64,000 nt of DNA, taken from the NCBI GenBank assembly GCA_023053545.1, contig JAKZAN010000007.1, positions 1,116,001 to 1,180,000 on the forward strand, read 5' to 3'. Made by a program: the position numbers and the translations under genes. Below the pieces are notes generated by a model that saw only the letters and a list, made by a program, of their open reading frames with translations, was not told where the DNA came from and did not search any database. Source of the stretch: Lepidurus packardi (lineage: Eukaryota; Arthropoda; Branchiopoda; Notostraca; Triopsidae). Shown piece by piece: positions 60,601-64,000 of this stretch. Position 1 is the stretch's first letter. The number at the start of each line of letters is the position of its first letter.

Positions 60601-63600
60601 AAACCGTTACCGAAACATCATCATAAGCCCCCACACACCGCTTAAGCAAATGGAAAAAAGGCAGGACCCAGTGATAACAGCGCAACTTGTACACGCAACT
60701 TAAAACACAGTACTAAGCAGTTTTGAGTGGGAGTTCACCTGGTATGATGTGTCAACTTCGGTAGTCATAAGTCGCATCTTTGAACAGACCTTTCTTAATT
60801 GAGTAGCACAGATTGAGTGTGGTGGCTGTGCAGCATAAGTGACCCTTCCAATCGAATCCCCAACGACCTGTTTCAAACTTCTTCACACATGTCAGGTAAA
60901 TCATTTAGAGTATTAAAGCGATAACATGACCGTGGTATCGAACCGTGCTTACACGTGTAATGGGCCAGAACTGGCTCTATCACCAGTTCTGTCGTGACTG
61001 GTCAGGCAAGTTTCCTGTCGCAATTTAACACTAAATCTCGCCTAAAAATTTGCCTTCGCCCTCCCCCCAGAAAAAAAAAACACGAAAGAAAGTAAGTTAC
61101 ATATACAATAAAACTGGTCATTGATAAGTCAACCGTGTGCACGGTAACCGGATGTAAATCGATCTCAAGAAAAATCCTTTGCTTACAAAATTTCGAAATA
61201 CTGAGACTCCGCGCGGGTCCAATTCCTGTCTAAAGGTTTGTCCTTCAAAGAGATCTCATTAATTTTGTTAAAACAAGTTTTCCCCCATTTTTTACGGAAC
61301 AAAGCAAGTCTCCCTTAAGTTCCTCGCTCATTAAACATCTGAAAGCATTGACGAGCAGTCGACGGCGATACACCGGTCAGCAACGTTAACTATAAGAGCT
61401 GGCAAAGCTAATGTCTTACGATTGCCTTCCACGATAGAGCCGGTGTACCCAACTTAGCCATTAAACGTGGCGTGTAGTTCTCTGTCTTTTGCGGGGTGCT
61501 TACCATGTTCTCGGAGAATGGTAAGGCGACAGTGCCAAGGTTAGTAATGTTTTAGGCAACGACTTCATAAAGCAAAGTCATTATGTTGAGCACATTAGGG
61601 CGGCAAAGGGGGTTGCACACAAAACGTCTCATGAAGCCAGCCAAAAAGCCAAAAAAGTCAAAGGATTTTGCTTGCTCAGACGATTGTGATGGCTTTTGCG
61701 GTCTTTTTGTTTTAGCTTGATGACCCATGGAAACCATTGGGGGAAAGGCTGGCTTCAAAGCTAGCAAAGTCGTAATCGTAAAGCAACACGTCGAACCTCC
61801 ACTGATTTCATGGACATGGCGAACGTGGAAAACGCATTTGCCGATGAAGTTGCTTCTCCCTTTTTGGGACCGATAAGGCCAAAGGACAGTTTCAACAGTT
61901 CGACAATTTTACGAGCTGAACTTACCAAAAAAAAATAAAATAAAACAATAGCTGCAACTCTTCAGCTTTTAATGTCTTTACGCAATTCCTCCAAATTGCT
62001 TTTCTCGCTTAGTGTCTAAATTCGTGATACTTATCTCTTGGTGTCTATATTTGTGCGTGTCTTTTTTTTTAAAAAAACACGGTGAAGCTATCCTCAAAAC
62101 TTAAAAGATCGTATCATGGAAAATCATTGCTCTGCTTTGGATAACCATGCAAGCAAATAAAAAAATCAGTAAAAAAAATAAGAAGCATAAAAATAAACCA
62201 TTCAAGCATTTCTGCATACACCGCACTTCTTTCAACCTGCGACTGACCCACTTCTTTGTCAGCCCAACATTAGGTTAGCATTTTTTTTCTTTAAGAGCAG
62301 ATTAAAGGAAACCTTGTCTTTTTCGTACACTGAAATCGTTAAAACCAATACCTCAAAACAAGATAAAGTCACTTCATCTTTTATCAGCTTTCACCATCCC
62401 CTTATGAGGGAGAGGAAGCAGCGAAAGGGCTCCTTTTCGTCCACAATGAACCTTGCTAAGCAAGATATACCCTTACTAAAAGCCGGTTTTTGCATTTTGA
62501 ACGGAAAAATGAGATGCGTGATTACGGTCAGTTTCCATTGCCCGGCCCTTTTCTTTCGGACAGAAGATAGCTTTTGTATTTCACCTGGCGCCCTGCCAGA
62601 AACAGGCCCAAAACTATACTGCGTTTATTATTATTACAAACACTCTGGATGGTTTTTACGGTCTTTACCACCAACCGCTGCTTAACGTATTACGGTCCCA
62701 ATATTTTCCTTCACACCTGCCTAACGGAACAAGCTATTCGGTGAAAAGCTGGACTTGTCTAAGTGTATGGATTGTGCCCTGTATGGAGACCACCAAATCC
62801 AACTGTCCAAGTCGCGCATGCATATTTGCGATGGTCATATTCCAACAAGTCCACCTGCAGCTGCTCAATGCAACTTTTTTGAAAGAAAACTCCTCCTGCA
62901 AACACTGCATCATACATGCAATTGTTGGAACCCATATTACCAAATCGCTTAATACTAGGCAGATGGTTGCGTCAAAGCTCAACCTGTTGCACATTCTTGC
63001 ACCCTTTCACGACTTTCCTGCATCGAGCGATTTTGCTCCGTTTTTGACACTTGGTTTGAAAAAAGCAGGACGTTTTAAAAAAGCTCAGCACCTGTTCAAA
63101 AGAACTGCTGCATTACCACCCACAACCAGAAGCAGAAGACACTAAGCAAGTAAAAGTGTTTCCCTTGAGGAAAAAGAGACTCATAGAAAATTAGCCTGCA
63201 CTGTGGGGTAGAGTGTGATCATTTACTCGGCTTTTGTCCTGAGAAAAGACGCTAAACAGGTATATGGCCGTGTGCAGGTGCTTTCTCGCTATGGGAGCAG
63301 TTGACCTTATGACAAACTATACGCACGAGTCTCCTAATTGTGTTCCGATGCAGATTACACCAAGACAGTTGACTCCTTTCTGACCATCTCTTATCTACCC
63401 AAAAAAGCATGCAATCACTATTTCGCAGTATTTGCAGCGTTTTTCCCGAAACCATGAAAGCAGGTATCCTGGCAAGACAAAAGCGAATTTTCCTTTCTAA
63501 ACGGTCACGTTCCGGGATTGTTCACATTTTTTCATTTACGTAAGAAAGACCTATGCCAGACAATGGCTGCAAAAACTCGTAACCTCACCTTGCAATTGAA

Positions 63601-64000
63601 GATGGCATAAAAAGCCTCATGCAGGTGCACGTTATTCTGGCAAAACCTGAAGAGGCGCGGTCATTTCCTATCCAATGCTTTGCCGTTTGTGCTCTATGAC
63701 AGCGGTGCGTTATTTTTTTTTGGCTTCTTTGGGAAAGTTACACGGACTTAAAACTATATTGAAGAGGTTAGTTACTATTGTAAGTCACGGTATACAAAAA
63801 CCTCTCCACTAGCAAAAGCAACACGTTACTGTAGCACACATGCTTGGCCAAAGGGCAACAGGTGACCCATTGCTCGGTTTCGAAGGACTGTCTCTCTCTT
63901 TTCCGTGACTTTATAATCTTGACCTGCTGCGCTTTTTACCGTACGCAGCGGTCACTATAGAAATTATTGCATGCATGGTGCCACCTGCTTTCTAAAGACT

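Larger units (their letters stand above)
49362..64000. other. 14.6-kb stretch without a recognisable gene
   Basis: Only short open frames are present. The longest are about 128 codons at 54378-54764 (+) and 134 codons at 62741-63145 (+); neither has a recognised domain or a convincing exon structure. Repeats are limited to an AT microsatellite near 51.67 kb, a hairpin at 50729-50762 and homopolymer runs. No reverse transcriptase, transposase, tRNA or rRNA was recognised. It could hold non-coding transcripts, remote regulatory DNA or decayed mobile elements. Confidence 0.4.

Noticed and set aside
60930-60960. Possible tRNA B-box on the minus strand (GGTTCGATACC)
   Set aside because: The flanking bases do not pair as a T-arm and no A-box or acceptor stem is present.
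62741-63145. A 134-codon plus-strand frame with a basic end
   Set aside because: It overlaps an 86-codon minus-strand frame, has no domain and no supporting signals.

Overview
The window is nuclear DNA from an animal, most probably an arthropod and plausibly a branchiopod crustacean (Daphnia-like). All recognisable genes are split by short GT-AG introns, many of 47-110 bp, and they encode animal proteins: focal adhesion kinase, tyrosine hydroxylase, an ADAMTS-like matrix protein, an AANAT-type acetyltransferase and mitochondrial ATP synthase alpha. Tyrosine hydroxylase and ATP synthase alpha read closest to insect and crustacean forms. The species is inference; no database search was possible. 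Exon maps were built by hand from reading frame, splice dinucleotides and family motifs, and intron phases were checked for continuity.

Layout. 1-9.98 kb: no recognisable gene, several inverted repeats. 9.98-12.52 kb (+): ADAMTS-like gene (spacer, six TSP1 repeats, PLAC), 5' end not found. 13.41-14.01 kb: two adjacent TA-flanked miniature inverted-repeat elements. 14.68-15.33 kb (+): single-exon AANAT-like acetyltransferase, then three copies of a ~160-bp tandem repeat. 18.0-26.06 kb (+): focal adhesion kinase with a possible unusual 360-codon 5' exon. 27.96-33.07 kb (+): C-terminal-motor kinesin resembling the KCBP/kinesin-C subgroup. 34.10-35.13 kb (-): ABHD17 depalmitoylase. 35.6 kb: hAT-like miniature element. 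36.15-38.64 kb (-): ATP synthase alpha. 38.94-40.21 kb (-): 2-oxoglutarate/Fe(II) dioxygenase. 41.49-44.03 kb (-): tyrosine hydroxylase with a TATA box. 47.43-49.36 kb (+): mitochondrial kynurenine/alpha-aminoadipate aminotransferase. 49.36-64 kb: no recognisable gene.

The genes are not an operon and mostly look functionally independent. A loose theme is aromatic amine and amino-acid metabolism: tyrosine hydroxylase makes DOPA, AANAT-like enzymes acetylate amines such as dopamine, and the aminotransferase handles kynurenine. They lie 3-33 kb apart with unrelated genes between, so this may be chance. I found no CRISPR array, no convincing tRNA or rRNA and no intact transposase or reverse transcriptase. 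Nothing here is clearly a new biological system. The least explained items are the long 5' exon of FAK and the paired foldback elements.
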